Part shown: piece by piece, positions 27,343-35,675 of the stretch
How the letters are laid out: every line of letters begins with the position of its first letter
Position numbering within the stretch: position 1 is the first letter of the stretch
NCBI RefSeq assembly: GCF_030518215.1
Contig: NZ_JAULRT010000015.1
Coordinates: forward strand, 1-52,074
Source of the DNA: Gilvimarinus algae
Lineage (GTDB): Bacteria; Pseudomonadota; Gammaproteobacteria; Pseudomonadales; Cellvibrionaceae
DNA length: 52,074 nucleotides
Direction: 5' to 3'
Notes under the pieces: generated by a model
What the model was told of the DNA's origin: nothing
Seen by the model: the letters and a program-made list of their open reading frames with translations, nothing else
Databases searched by the model: none
Program-made: the position numbers and the translations under genes

Positions 27343-29025
27343 ATGCTTATTGCGCTGCTCAAGGCGCGGTTCGGCCACGGCGGTAAAGCGTCCGTTCCGC
27401 CACTCGATCGCCTGGGTGGAGCCATAGGGGCCCAAAGGTTTGATCTCATGCCCCAGCGCGAAGAGCGATTCGCGCAATGACTCGCTGGCCGAGGGCTCCA
27501 GATAGAGGGTGTCAGGTCGCCACTGGTGGTGAATACGCGGCTCAATCAGGGCCTCGTACAAAGGCAGGCCGAGATCAATATGATTGATGATCGCCTGCAC
27601 CACCTGAGTAATTATCGTGGGGCCACCGGCGGCACCCAAAGTCATGACAGGCTTACCGTCTTTGAGCAGCAGTGTTGGGCTCATGCTGCTCAACGGCCGC
27701 TTACCGGGCGCAATGGCATTGGCCTCGGTACCAACCAGCCCATAGATATTGGGCACACCCGGCTGGGCCGAAAAGTCGTCCATTTGATTGTTCATGATCA
27801 CACCGGTGCCGGGAATCACCACCTTGGAGCCAAAATCTGTATTCACGGTGGTGGTAATCGCCACCCAATTGCCGTCCCGGTCCGCTGCTGCGATATGGGT
27901 GGTGTGTTTATCAAATAAATTCGTTTCAGCGTCTTTGGGTGTGCCGTGCGCCACATCCTCGAGCGCTTTATCCATAGAGACTTTTTTGGCGAGCGATCTG
28001 GCGTAGCGCTCACTGACGAGAGACTTGGGCACCTCGGCAAAAGCGGGATCCCCAAGCCAGTAGGCGCGATCGGCAAAGGCAAGCTTCATCGCCTCAGCGG
28101 TCAAGTGATAGCGCTGGGTTTCGCTAAGCTTATCCAGTTCAAAAGCCTCGAGAATATTGAGAATTTGCGCCACGTGCACTCCACCCGAGCTCGGCGGGCC
28201 GAACCCCACCACCTCAAAGCCCCGGTAGCGCGAGCGCACGGGCTCACGCACACGCATGCGGTAATTGGCGAAATCCTCGCTGCGAATCAGACCTTCGTTG
28301 GCCTGCATCCAGCGCTCCACGGCTTCGGCAAACTCGCCCCTGTAGAAATACTCGGCGCCCTCTCTCGCAAGGGCCTTGTAGGTAGCGGCCAAGTCGCTTT
28401 GCACCAGTTTGTGCCCAGCGGGCCAGGGCTGGCCCTGCTTATCGAGTAGCACATCGGCGCTGCCGCTAAATCCCGCCAAAACATCGCGATGACGGGCCAG
28501 GCGGTCGGCATAGATCTGATCAATGGCAAAACCCTGCTCCGCCAGTTCAATGGCGGGCCCGAACACCTGCTCGCGTGTGAGCTTGCCGCCTTTTTCCAGC
28601 ATATAGTCAAACACCGCCACCGAGCCGGGGACGCCGGAGGCAAGCGCCCCGGTGCGACTGAGCTGGCGTTCGGGCTTGCCATTGACAATAAACATGTCCC
28701 GATGCGCTGCCGCTGGCGCCATCTCCCGGCCGTCCAGCGCTTCAATGCGCCCATCGGCCCAGCGTACTATGGCAAAGCAGCCACCGCCGATTCCCGAATT
28801 ATGACCATCCACGACCCCGAGTGCCAAAGCGGCCGCCACCGCCGCGTCCACGGCATTACCGCCTTGCTCCAGCACTTTCATGGCCGCCTCGCTCGCCCGC
28901 GGTTGTACCGTGGCGACCGCCGCGCGCCCATCCGCGGTCACACGGGCGTAGCCCTCCATCGCCCCCTGGACAGTGGCGACCGAAAAACCAAAAAAAACAA
29001 TGAAAAAACAACAGACAAAACGCAT
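27340..29025 (-). CDS. ggt: Gamma-glutamyltransferase (glutathione hydrolase)
   Basis: A 561-residue periplasmic enzyme cleaving gamma-glutamyl bonds such as that of glutathione. A signal peptide (MRFVCCFFIVFFGFSVATVQG) leads. RASEAAMKVLEQGGNAVDAAVA is the family start motif. The processing and catalytic Thr is in HTTHIAAADRDGN, where the precursor splits into large and small subunits. The small subunit keeps MNNQMDDFS and LSSMSPTLLL. The ATG at 29025 follows GGGAG, whereas an upstream TTG at 29079 overlaps the likely -10 box TATAAG. An intrinsic terminator from upstream ends at 29076. Confidence 0.94.
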   Translation of the reverse strand: MRFVCCFFIVFFGFSVATVQGAMEGYARVTADGRAAVATVQPRASEAAMKVLEQGGNAVDAAVAAALALGVVDGHNSGIGGGCFAIVRWADGRIEALDGREMAPAAAHRDMFIVNGKPERQLSRTGALASGVPGSVAVFDYMLEKGGKLTREQVFGPAIELAEQGFAIDQIYADRLARHRDVLAGFSGSADVLLDKQGQPWPAGHKLVQSDLAATYKALAREGAEYFYRGEFAEAVERWMQANEGLIRSEDFANYRMRVREPVRSRYRGFEVVGFGPPSSGGVHVAQILNILEAFELDKLSETQRYHLTAEAMKLAFADRAYWLGDPAFAEVPKSLVSERYARSLAKKVSMDKALEDVAHGTPKDAETNLFDKHTTHIAAADRDGNWVAITTTVNTDFGSKVVIPGTGVIMNNQMDDFSAQPGVPNIYGLVGTEANAIAPGKRPLSSMSPTLLLKDGKPVMTLGAAGGPTIITQVVQAIINHIDLGLPLYEALIEPRIHHQWRPDTLYLEPSASESLRESLFALGHEIKPLGPYGSTQAIEWRNGRFTAVAEPRLEQRNKH

Positions 29026-29075
29026 CGGCAACTCCCTATACTGGCTTATAGAGTAACCGCGGAACACAGGAAAAC

Positions 29076-29102
29076 ACAAAAAGCCCTAACGAATGTCAGG
29101 GC
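29076..29102 (-). terminator. Intrinsic terminator upstream of ggt
   Basis: GCCCTGAC and GTTAGGGC form an 8-bp stem (one G-U) with an ATTC loop, followed by TTTTT on the minus strand. Its position shows that something upstream on this strand, such as the 39-codon candidate gene, is transcribed towards ggt. Confidence 0.75.
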
Positions 29103-29135
29103 CGTAACAACTAAAGGGGTGGCAAGGCAGTTGGG

Positions 29136-29255
29136 CTATACCCAGAACCCATTGCCGCGGAGACCTTCAACACCCATAAAGGCGCTCATCTTACCGCGGC
29201 GAATCACCCGGAAATTCATGACCAGCAGGGACAAGTACGACAACACCTTGTTCAA
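29136..29255 (-). CDS. Candidate 39-residue small protein
   Basis: TTG at 29255, ten bases after AGAGG, opens a 39-codon frame ending in TAG at 29136. The product starts MNKVLSYLSLLVMNFRV and ends FMGVEGLRGNGFWV. It has a short hydrophobic N-terminus, then a basic RRGK turn and a Gly-rich tail. An intrinsic terminator follows 34 bases after the stop, and another hairpin lies upstream (29303-29336), so the segment looks like an independent transcript. The family is not recognised. An alternative frame (ATG to TAA) and a non-coding RNA are other possibilities. Confidence 0.35.
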   Translation of the reverse strand: MNKVLSYLSLLVMNFRVIRRGKMSAFMGVEGLRGNGFWV

Positions 29256-29302
29256 AACGGCTACCTCTATACATCAACACCATTTGCCAGACCCCAAAAC
29301 AC

Positions 29303-29336
29303 AAAAAGCCCACCGGTTAAGGGTGAGCTTTTTATT
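29303..29336. terminator. Bidirectional terminator-like hairpin
   Basis: AAAAAGCCCACC and GGGTGAGCTTTTT pair with one mismatch, giving U-tracts in both directions. It separates the tRNA-Arg repeat region from the 39-codon candidate gene. Confidence 0.55.
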
Positions 29337-29550
29337 ATTTTGAGGAATGGCTTCATTATACCCCAAATTGCTCCCTCGGGGCGGCTGGGGCTAGAACTTC
29401 TCGAAACTACCTCCGGCTAAAAAGCACTGCGGCGTCTATCGATCCGATTGAGGTTACTGGCAAGGCGCCCGACTCGGCGAGCACATCAAAGGCCGGCATA
29501 GCCTTTCCTCCTCCGTATACAAGTCCATCGGGGCAGGCTCTCAAACTGAC
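29337..29550. other. Degenerate flank of the tRNA-Arg repeats
   Basis: No gene is evident in these 214 bp. The last bases (about 29527-29550, TCGGGGCAGGCTCTCAAACTGAC) resemble the terminator and CCA-end of the 150-bp units, so this looks like an older, decayed unit of the same array. Confidence 0.4.
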
Positions 29551-29700
29551 GCACTCTGGAGGGTGAGGCCGGCGCTCCTCGCGAAACACCGTTTCGTGCC
29601 AGCCAAACGACTGCAATCTGTAGTTGCGGACCGGAAATCAGACCCAATAATACAGGCATAAAAAAAGCCCACCCCTTCGGGGCAGGCTTTTTAATATGGC
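29551..29700 (-). repeat. tRNA-Arg-linked 150-bp repeat, unit 2
   Basis: This unit begins with a copy of the tRNA-Arg 3' end (GCACTCTGGAGG) and closes with the same terminator hairpin and CCA complement as unit 1. I count 17 differences from unit 1 over 150 aligned positions with no gaps. The last 50 bases are identical. Confidence 0.85.
29658..29692 (-). terminator. Terminator in repeat unit 2
   Basis: AAAAAGCC-CA-CCCC-TTC-GGGG-CA-GGCTTTTT forms a stem with a U-tract on the minus strand. It is identical to the copy at 29808-29842. Confidence 0.75.
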
Positions 29701-29850
29701 GCACTCGGGAGGGTGCGGCTGGCGCCCTTAGCGAAACACCGTTTCGCGCCAGCCAAACGCCCGCAAGCTGTGCTTGCAGGCCGGAAATCCGACCCAATGG
29801 TACAGGCATAAAAAAAGCCCACCCCTTCGGGGCAGGCTTTTTAATATGGC
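29701..29850 (-). repeat. tRNA-Arg-linked 150-bp repeat, unit 1
   Basis: Directly downstream of tRNA-Arg on the minus strand. It contains the tRNA 3' terminal bases (GCACTCGGGAGG plus the CCA complement), paired segments GGCTGGCGC/GCGCCAGCC and GCAAGC/GCTTGC, and a terminator. Periodicity is exactly 150 bp (29551, 29701, 29851). Confidence 0.88.
29808..29842 (-). terminator. Intrinsic terminator of tRNA-Arg
   Basis: A strong hairpin (AAAAAGCC...GGCTTTTT with an inner CCCC/GGGG stem), starting five bases after the CCA end of tRNA-Arg, with a seven-base U-tract on the minus strand. Confidence 0.85.
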
Positions 29851-29923
29851 GCACTCGGGAGGATTCGAACCTCCGACCGCTCGGTTCGTAGCCGAGTACT
29901 CTATCCAGCTGAGCTACGAGTGC
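29847..29923 (-). tRNA. tRNA-Arg (ACG)
   Basis: A 77-base cloverleaf. The acceptor stem is GCACTCG/CGAGTGC, the anticodon loop CTACGAA with anticodon ACG (wobble A normally edited to inosine), the T-loop TTCGAAT, and CCA is encoded. A consensus promoter lies upstream. The 3' end is duplicated in the downstream repeats. Confidence 0.97.
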
Positions 29924-29940
29924 GTTGTCAGGAGGCGCGT

Positions 29941-29969
29941 ATACTAGAGATAAGACCCAATGTCGTCAA
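29941..29969 (-). promoter_or_regulatory. Promoter of tRNA-Arg
   Basis: TTGACG (29969-29964), 17-base spacer, TAGTAT (29946-29941) on the minus strand, followed by a GC-rich discriminator (GCGCC) typical of stringently controlled stable-RNA promoters. Confidence 0.8.
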
Positions 29970-30146
29970 GCGCTTAGAGACGAAAATTTGGTTTTTTTAT
30001 GAGGATCGAACAGCCAATAACCGAATTGGCCAGTCTCTCAACAACACGCGCACCAACGATAGTTCTCAATAGGTTAATGTCGGGGCATCTTAGTAATAGC
30101 CCCAGGCTTTTAACAAGTGGAATCCGTCCACTTTGTTTGACCCGAA

Positions 30147-30184
30147 ACGCAAAAGGCTCAACCTTGCGGCTGAGCCTTTTGCGT
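30147..30184. terminator. Terminator of tRNA-Ser
   Basis: ACGCAAAAGGCTCA and TGAGCCTTTTGCGT form a perfect 14-bp inverted repeat around a 10-base centre, directly after tRNA-Ser on the minus strand. Confidence 0.8.
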
Positions 30185-30187
30185 ATA

Positions 30188-30275
30188 TGGCGGTGAGGGA
30201 GGGATTTGAACCCTCGAACGGTTGCCCGTTACACACTTTCCAGGCGTGCGCCTTCGACCACTCGGCCACCTCACC
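30188..30275 (-). tRNA. tRNA-Ser (GGA)
   Basis: An 88-base class II tRNA. The acceptor is GGTGAGG/CCTCACC, the anticodon loop CTGGAAA (GGA), a long variable arm follows, the T-loop is TTCAAAT, and CCA is encoded. Confidence 0.97.
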
Positions 30276-30431
30276 AACGTTGTTGTGTTCGCTGCACCGA
30301 GGCGTATTGATCCGGCCAGTACACAGAGACGCGAATTCAGGTAATTGCAACCAAAAACAAGCAGTTAGGTGCCCCGATTTGCGAGGGCGCAATCCTACAC
30401 AAATAGCCGTGCAAACGCAACGGCTTCTCGC

Positions 30432-31010
30432 TCAGTCGATTTGACCCGTCGCACCGGGCCAACTCTGGCACACATCGGCCAGCTCCAGCCTCTTAGGACC
30501 AGGTACGGCCATCGCCGGAGTCCCCAGGTAGATGTAGCCGACGATTTGCTCCTCGGCAGCGAGCCCGAGCCCTTGCTCAACCACTGGGTGGTAGGCCATT
30601 TCACCTGTGCGCCACATGGCTCCCAAGCCTAAAGCGAAGGCCGCATTGACAACATTTTGCGCGCAGGCCCCGGCGGAGATCACTTGCTCCTGTGCCGGGA
30701 CTTTTGGGTGCGCGGTCACCGAGGCAATCACCACCAAAACGCAGGGCGCTCGCAGAGGCATATTGCGGTACTTTTGTTGAAAGGGCTCAGACAAACCGGC
30801 ATTATCGGCTAGGGCCGCCCGGCAATACAGCTCTCCGAGCGCCTCAAGTCCGCGGCCGGTCACCTTGAGAAAGCGCCAGGGCCGGATCTGTCCGTGATCG
30901 GCGGCCCGAACGGCCGCCCGGATTAAGGTTTCAAATTCTTCGGCCGATGGCCCTGGATCGGTGAGCTTGCCCACCGAAGCTCGCTGGGTCAGCGCGGTAA
31001 TGGCATCCAT
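30432..31010 (-). CDS. Nitroreductase family protein (YdjA-like)
   Basis: A 192-residue flavin-dependent oxidoreductase. The N-terminal RASVGKLTDPGPS and HGQIRPWRF match the small YdjA branch of nitroreductases, which bind FMN with few extra elements; GLGAMWRTG is also typical. The substrate is unknown. It is a single gene between tRNA-Ser and a plus-strand membrane-protein gene. The ATG at 31010 has only a weak ribosome site. Confidence 0.88.
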   Translation of the reverse strand: MDAITALTQRASVGKLTDPGPSAEEFETLIRAAVRAADHGQIRPWRFLKVTGRGLEALGELYCRAALADNAGLSEPFQQKYRNMPLRAPCVLVVIASVTAHPKVPAQEQVISAGACAQNVVNAAFALGLGAMWRTGEMAYHPVVEQGLGLAAEEQIVGYIYLGTPAMAVPGPKRLELADVCQSWPGATGQID

Positions 31011-31283
31011 AGGTTGATCTCTTGCGGTTAACGCGGCACAAGAATTCGCACAGCGACCACTCTTATACCATAATGGAACTAGAGCCTGTTAAGGCTAATT
31101 GAATAAAGCGTGTTGCGCCGAAAAGTTTACCATTTAAAGCGCCACGAAAGCCTGGCGAAAACCTTGGTGATTCGAATCAAGCGATCGCCCCGATACTGAG
31201 GGCAAGCAGGCTTCCGGTAGGCGTATTCGATGAGCACTAACAGCGCCCCAATAACATAACCAACCCGAGGACCCGCCACCGCC

Positions 31284-32540
31284 ATGCATCTACCGCTGAT
31301 CGGTGTGATTGTTGGCCTGGAAATTCTCCTGGCACTGCTGGTGCTGTGCCTGCTGGCGCTGCTCTATGTGCGTAAACTGCGGGCCCTACTCGCTCGTCAA
31401 CAAGAGCAACTGCGACAGGCGATGGAGAAAGCCATGGCGCCCGCCGCGCCTGCGCCGGTGGCCCAACCCGCCCCTGTCTCCGACCCCAAGACTCACCTTG
31501 CAGAGCAGCTGGCCGCCACCCTGGAACACTTTCAGGCCCTCGCGCCTGAAGTAGACATCGACCAGACAGAAGGCGCCGAGCTGGATGAGCCAGCGCGTAT
31601 CAGTGCCACACGCTATGCGCTGCTCAAAACCGAGCTGGAAGCCACCGAAAACGGAGGCTGGCAAGAGGATCACTGGCAAGCGCTGGCCGAGCGCCTGGCG
31701 CCTTTGCTGGCCTCAGACGACAGCGCGAACCTTGAGCAGGAGCTGGCCAACGCCCAAAAGCGGGTGGCCAACCTGGAGAAATTCAAAAAGCTGTTCTTCG
31801 AGATGGAAGACCAGTGGGAGCAGGCCCGCGGCGAAGCTCAGGAGTACTACAACCAGCTTTCAGCGCTCTCCTCCGGGGTGGACGATCAGGAAAGGTTTGA
31901 CGAACTGCTCGCCAAGTACCACGCGGTTTACGACGATATTGACCAACAGATCGCCAGTGCCAGCGAGCGCAAAGCGCCCGACCCAAGCACACAAACCGAA
32001 CACAAAACCATCACCATTACCCGGGCTGACCCGCGCACTGCCGAAGAGCTCACTAAGCTGCGCAATGTCGCCGCGGATCAGCACCGAATCATCAACAAGC
32101 TGCAAAAACAACTGCAGGATGCCGAGAGCGCGGAACAGAAAGAAGAGGTTATCCAGGGGCTGCAAACCCAGCTAGAGCAACAACTGCGCTACGTCAAAGA
32201 GTCCGAGACCTGCGTGCAGCTACTGGAAAGCGAGCTGGAAACCGCGGTAGCCAAGCTCAATGAATATGAAATGAAAGCCGGGCAGAGCGCGCAAAACGAC
32301 GACGAAATGGAGCAGATGAGAGCCACTCTGCACCAGTTTACCCTCGAAACCAAAGACCTGCTCAAGCACCTTGACGCACTGGAAAAAGAGAATCAAACGC
32401 TCAAATCCACCGGCGGCCCAGCGTCTGCCGCTGACCCTACCGCCGGCAACGCTCTGGCGCAGCTGCGCGAGAAATACGCAGAACTGGAGTTTCAGTACGC
32501 CGAGCTGGAAGAAAAGTACCTGGAACTGCGTAGCCAATAG
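31284..32540 (+). CDS. Membrane-anchored coiled-coil protein of unknown function
   Basis: A 418-residue protein. One N-terminal membrane helix (about residues 6-28, IGVIVGLEILLALLVLCLLALLY) is followed by a Pro/Ala-rich linker (about 55-68) and long charged coiled coils (about 150-330 and 385-418, ending YAELEEKYLELRSQ). Most of the protein is predicted to be cytoplasmic. No enzymatic motif is seen and the family is not recognised. It lies 138 bp upstream of the adenylate cyclase gene in the same direction. It could be a scaffold or polarity-type protein, but that is a guess. Confidence 0.75.
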   Translation: MHLPLIGVIVGLEILLALLVLCLLALLYVRKLRALLARQQEQLRQAMEKAMAPAAPAPVAQPAPVSDPKTHLAEQLAATLEHFQALAPEVDIDQTEGAELDEPARISATRYALLKTELEATENGGWQEDHWQALAERLAPLLASDDSANLEQELANAQKRVANLEKFKKLFFEMEDQWEQARGEAQEYYNQLSALSSGVDDQERFDELLAKYHAVYDDIDQQIASASERKAPDPSTQTEHKTITITRADPRTAEELTKLRNVAADQHRIINKLQKQLQDAESAEQKEEVIQGLQTQLEQQLRYVKESETCVQLLESELETAVAKLNEYEMKAGQSAQNDDEMEQMRATLHQFTLETKDLLKHLDALEKENQTLKSTGGPASAADPTAGNALAQLREKYAELEFQYAELEEKYLELRSQ

Positions 32541-32598
32541 GCCAGAGGCTCTTGAAAAATCTCTTGCATAGACGCCACCAGCCGTTAATGTATAAGAT

Positions 32599-32626
32599 GA
32601 GCCCCCCGGCAACCCGCCTGGGGCTC
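32599..32626 (+). terminator. Hairpin between coiled-coil gene and cyclase gene
   Basis: GAGCCCC and GGGGCTC form a 7-bp stem; no U-tract follows. It lies in the leader of the cyclase gene and may attenuate or separate the two genes. Confidence 0.35.
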
Positions 32627-32678
32627 TCAACGCTGCTCCTACCATTATAGGCAGGCAGATACCGCCAATCGGACAACA

Positions 32679-34064
32679 ATGACAATGAGCAAGACCGCCG
32701 ACCAGCCAAATAGTCCCGACTCCGCCTTACAACAGTACTATTTCCGTGCGCTCATGTGCTTTGCCACAGGCGGCACCCTGGCGGCCATGATGAACTGGAG
32801 CGACATCAACGTTACCTATCTGGTCGCCATCGTCTTCATGCTTTTGTACGCCTCTGGCACCTACGCCTATACGCGCCGCCAGAACAGCGAGGAACTGCCC
32901 AAGGTCAACCGCTACCTCTCCTACGCCGACGCGGCCCTGGTGGGGGTGGTGCTTAACCTCATCAACTTTTCTCTGCTGCCGTGCATCTTGTTTCTGGCGA
33001 TGATTCAGTTCAACGCCCTGCTCAACGGCGGCCTCAGGCGCTGGCTGGAAGACAACACGGCGCTGGCGTGTGGCGTCGGCGCCAGCCTGCTGATCCACAA
33101 GCCACAGCTAATCTTTAACAGCAACTTTGAAATCAGCGCCGTTAGCCTGATTGGCATCATCACCTACTTTCTCGCCTACGCACTCTACATGCACCAACGC
33201 TTCCACCGGCTGAAGCTGAGTAACGAAAAGCTGCTCAACGAGCAAAAATGGCACAAGATACGCGCCTACAAGCTATCGCGCTATCTGGCCCCTGCGGTCT
33301 GGCAAGCGGTGAATCAGGGCCGGGACGAAACCCTGCAGGCCGAACGCAAAAAAATCACCGTGTTTTTCTCGGACATTAAAGATTTCAGTCAGCTGTCAGA
33401 GGAAATGGAAGCCGAGGCGCTCACCGAGCTGCTCAATCAATACCTGACCGAAATGACCAAGATTGTCGCCCACTTCGGCGGTACCATCGACAAGTTTATG
33501 GGCGATGCCGTCATGGTTCTGTTTGGCGATAGCTCAAGCAAGGGCGTCAAAGAAGACTGCCTGCGCTGCGTCCACATGGCTATTGCCATGAAAAAGCGCA
33601 TGAAATCCCTGCAACAGGAATGGTGGAATCAGGGTATCAAAAAGCCGCTGCAGATCCGCATGGGCATCAACACCGGTTACTGCACCGTGGGCACCTTTGG
33701 AACCTCGAGCCATCTGGATTACACTGTGCTCGGGACCCACGTCAATCTGGCAAGCCGCCTGGAGTCGGCAGCCGATCCGGACGAGATTTTAATTTCCCAC
33801 GAAACCTGGTCGCTGGTGAAAGATTCCGTGCTGTGCCGCGACAAAGGGGATATTACGGTGAAAGGCTTCAGTGCCCCGGTCAAGGTCTATCAGGTCGCTG
33901 GTCTGCGCAAGGATCTGGGGCGGAACCAAACTTACTTCGAAGATCGTACAGAGGGCTTCTCCATGTACCTGGATCTGGAAAAAGTGCGCAACTACGACAA
34001 GGAACATGTGTTGGCGGCGTTGAAAAAAGCCGCCGAAAAACTCAGCGACAAGATTATTGTCTGA
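32679..34064 (+). CDS. Membrane-bound class III adenylate cyclase (CyaB-like)
   Basis: A 461-residue protein with about six membrane helices (residues 20-175), similar in size and layout to the MASE2-type region of Pseudomonas CyaB, followed by a class III cyclase domain (about 220-410). Metal-binding Asp residues lie in FFSDIKDFS and DKFMGDAVMVLFGD, and HLDYTVLGTHVNLASRLE carries the adenine-specifying Asp. This makes cAMP the likely product. The role is inferred from CyaB, which feeds Vfr-dependent surface behaviours. An alternative ATG lies two codons in. The end overlaps queF by 11 bp, tail to tail. Confidence 0.88.
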   Translation: MTMSKTADQPNSPDSALQQYYFRALMCFATGGTLAAMMNWSDINVTYLVAIVFMLLYASGTYAYTRRQNSEELPKVNRYLSYADAALVGVVLNLINFSLLPCILFLAMIQFNALLNGGLRRWLEDNTALACGVGASLLIHKPQLIFNSNFEISAVSLIGIITYFLAYALYMHQRFHRLKLSNEKLLNEQKWHKIRAYKLSRYLAPAVWQAVNQGRDETLQAERKKITVFFSDIKDFSQLSEEMEAEALTELLNQYLTEMTKIVAHFGGTIDKFMGDAVMVLFGDSSSKGVKEDCLRCVHMAIAMKKRMKSLQQEWWNQGIKKPLQIRMGINTGYCTVGTFGTSSHLDYTVLGTHVNLASRLESAADPDEILISHETWSLVKDSVLCRDKGDITVKGFSAPVKVYQVAGLRKDLGRNQTYFEDRTEGFSMYLDLEKVRNYDKEHVLAALKKAAEKLSDKIIV

Positions 34065-34890
34065 CGAGCCGCACTTGCGGTGCCCTGCCCTTTGAGCTCG
34101 AGCGATAGGGGTTAATATCCAGGCCTCCGCGACGGGTATAACGCGCATAGACTTCCAGTTCCTGGGGCTCGCAGCGCTGCATAATGTCGCAAAACATCCG
34201 CTCTACGCAGTGCTCGTGAAAATCCTGATGCTCGCGGAACGACACGACATAACGCAACAAACCCGCCGGGTCTATGGGTTTGCCCGAGTAGTAAATCCAG
34301 ACGCTGGCCCAGTCCGGCTGACCGGTGACCGGGCAATTGCTTTTGAGTAGGTCGCTGTACCAGCTTTCACTTACCGCCTGCGTACCCAGGGTTGTCAGCA
34401 AAGCGGCATCCGGTGAATAGGTGTCGATCGCAATGTCCTGCTGGTCGAGACAACGCGCGTTAAATGGCGCGCCGGAAAAGTCCGCCGCCAAAGGCATAAG
34501 CTGGTGCAACGGATAAACCTTGACCTCTACTTCGGCACCCGCCGCCGCTGACAAATCGCCGGCAATACACGCCTTAACCTCTTCGAGGCTGGCAAAGCGG
34601 GACTGATTAAACGAATTTAAGTACAACTTGATCGACTTGGACTCGACAATATTGTCGCTCTCGCACGGCAGGCGAAACTCCAGCATCGCCACCTGCGGAA
34701 GCCCCCGTGTGTTTAGCCAGGACAACTCAAAACCGGTCCAGACATCTTCTCCAAAAAACGGCAGTGTCTGCGCCTCAGACACCAAAGCCCCTCTAGACTG
34801 AGAGCGGGCAATGGGGTAAAGCAACTGCGGCGCATACTCCGAGGGGTAAGCACTGGACTTGCCAAGGGGACTGTCATCAATACTCGCCAT
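34054..34890 (-). CDS. queF: NADPH-dependent 7-cyano-7-deazaguanine reductase
   Basis: A 278-residue enzyme reducing preQ0 to preQ1 in queuosine synthesis. It is the long, two-domain QueF form: an N-terminal half with ESKSIKLYLNSFNQSRF and a C-terminal half with the catalytic Cys in LLKSNCPVTGQPDWASV and a FHEHCVERMFCDI motif. The ATG at 34890 follows AAGGAG at seven bases, and upstream in-frame sequence is out of register with the family. It lies 11 bp after yadH and converges on the cyclase gene. Confidence 0.95.
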   Translation of the reverse strand: MASIDDSPLGKSSAYPSEYAPQLLYPIARSQSRGALVSEAQTLPFFGEDVWTGFELSWLNTRGLPQVAMLEFRLPCESDNIVESKSIKLYLNSFNQSRFASLEEVKACIAGDLSAAAGAEVEVKVYPLHQLMPLAADFSGAPFNARCLDQQDIAIDTYSPDAALLTTLGTQAVSESWYSDLLKSNCPVTGQPDWASVWIYYSGKPIDPAGLLRYVVSFREHQDFHEHCVERMFCDIMQRCEPQELEVYARYTRRGGLDINPYRSSSKGRAPQVRLVRQ

Positions 34891-34901
34891 TTGTCGACTC
34901 C

Positions 34902-35675
34902 TTAGGCCCGTAGGCGCTTGCCCGTTTGCAGCAGATACAAACTGGCCGCAAATAAGATACCGGTAAACACCATCAAGCCGGCAAACGCCCAGGCCACATG
35001 CTCGCCGCCCGTGCCTAACAGGCCGTATCGAAAAGCCCCCACCATATGCAAAATAGGATTGAGCTGGGAGACAAAACGCCAAAAATCGGGCAGCAGATTG
35101 ATCGAGTAAAAAACACCGCCAAGATAGGTCAAAGGCGTCAGGACAAAGGTCGGCACAATGGAGATGTCGTCAAAGGTATTCGCAAAAACCGCATTGATAA
35201 ACCCCGCGAGAGAGAAAAACAGCGAGGTCAATACGATAATACTGATGGTCAACGGCCAGCTGTGCACCTGAATGTCGGTAAACACCAGAGCCACAGCCGT
35301 CACCAACGCACCCACGCACAGGCCCCTGGCCATCCCCCCGGCGCAATAGCCGAGCAGGATAATCACATTGGGCGTAGGCGAGACCAGCAGCTCCTCAATA
35401 GAGCGCTGAAACTTGGCGCTGAAAAACGACGACACCACGTTGGAATAGGAGTTGGTGAGCACCGCCATCATGATCAACCCGGGCACCACAAACTGCATGT
35501 AGCTGATGCCATCCATGGTCCCCACACGCGAACCGATCAATTTACCAAAGATCACAAAATACAGTGACATGGTGATTACTGGCGGTAGCAATGTCTGTAC
35601 CCAGATGCGGGAAAAGCGCTTGATTTCCTTGCGGACAATGGTGGCCAGCGCCACCCACTGAGCTTTAGACTCCAT
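34902..35675 (-). CDS. yadH: ABC-2 type transporter permease (YadH-like)
   Basis: A 257-residue inner-membrane permease with six hydrophobic helices. Long stretches parallel E. coli YadH, such as RIWVQTLLPPVITMSLYF, SYMQFVVPGLIMM and VPTFVLTPLTYLGGVFYS. Its substrate is not established. The ATG at 35675 lies inside the end of yadG (11-bp overlap), so translation is probably coupled. It works with the YadG ATPase. Confidence 0.93.
   Translation of the reverse strand: MESKAQWVALATIVRKEIKRFSRIWVQTLLPPVITMSLYFVIFGKLIGSRVGTMDGISYMQFVVPGLIMMAVLTNSYSNVVSSFFSAKFQRSIEELLVSPTPNVIILLGYCAGGMARGLCVGALVTAVALVFTDIQVHSWPLTISIIVLTSLFFSLAGFINAVFANTFDDISIVPTFVLTPLTYLGGVFYSINLLPDFWRFVSQLNPILHMVGAFRYGLLGTGGEHVAWAFAGLMVFTGILFAASLYLLQTGKRLRA

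Noticed and set aside
29486-29854. A 122-codon minus-strand frame with an internally repeated product
   Set aside because: It spans two 150-bp tRNA-linked repeats, including terminator stems, so the repeat in the product follows from the DNA repeat. It is better read as non-coding, though a tpr-like role is mentioned under findings.
34891-35082. A longer N-terminus for queF
   Set aside because: The added 64 residues overlap yadH in another frame and are unlike QueF; a strong ribosome site precedes the ATG at 34890.
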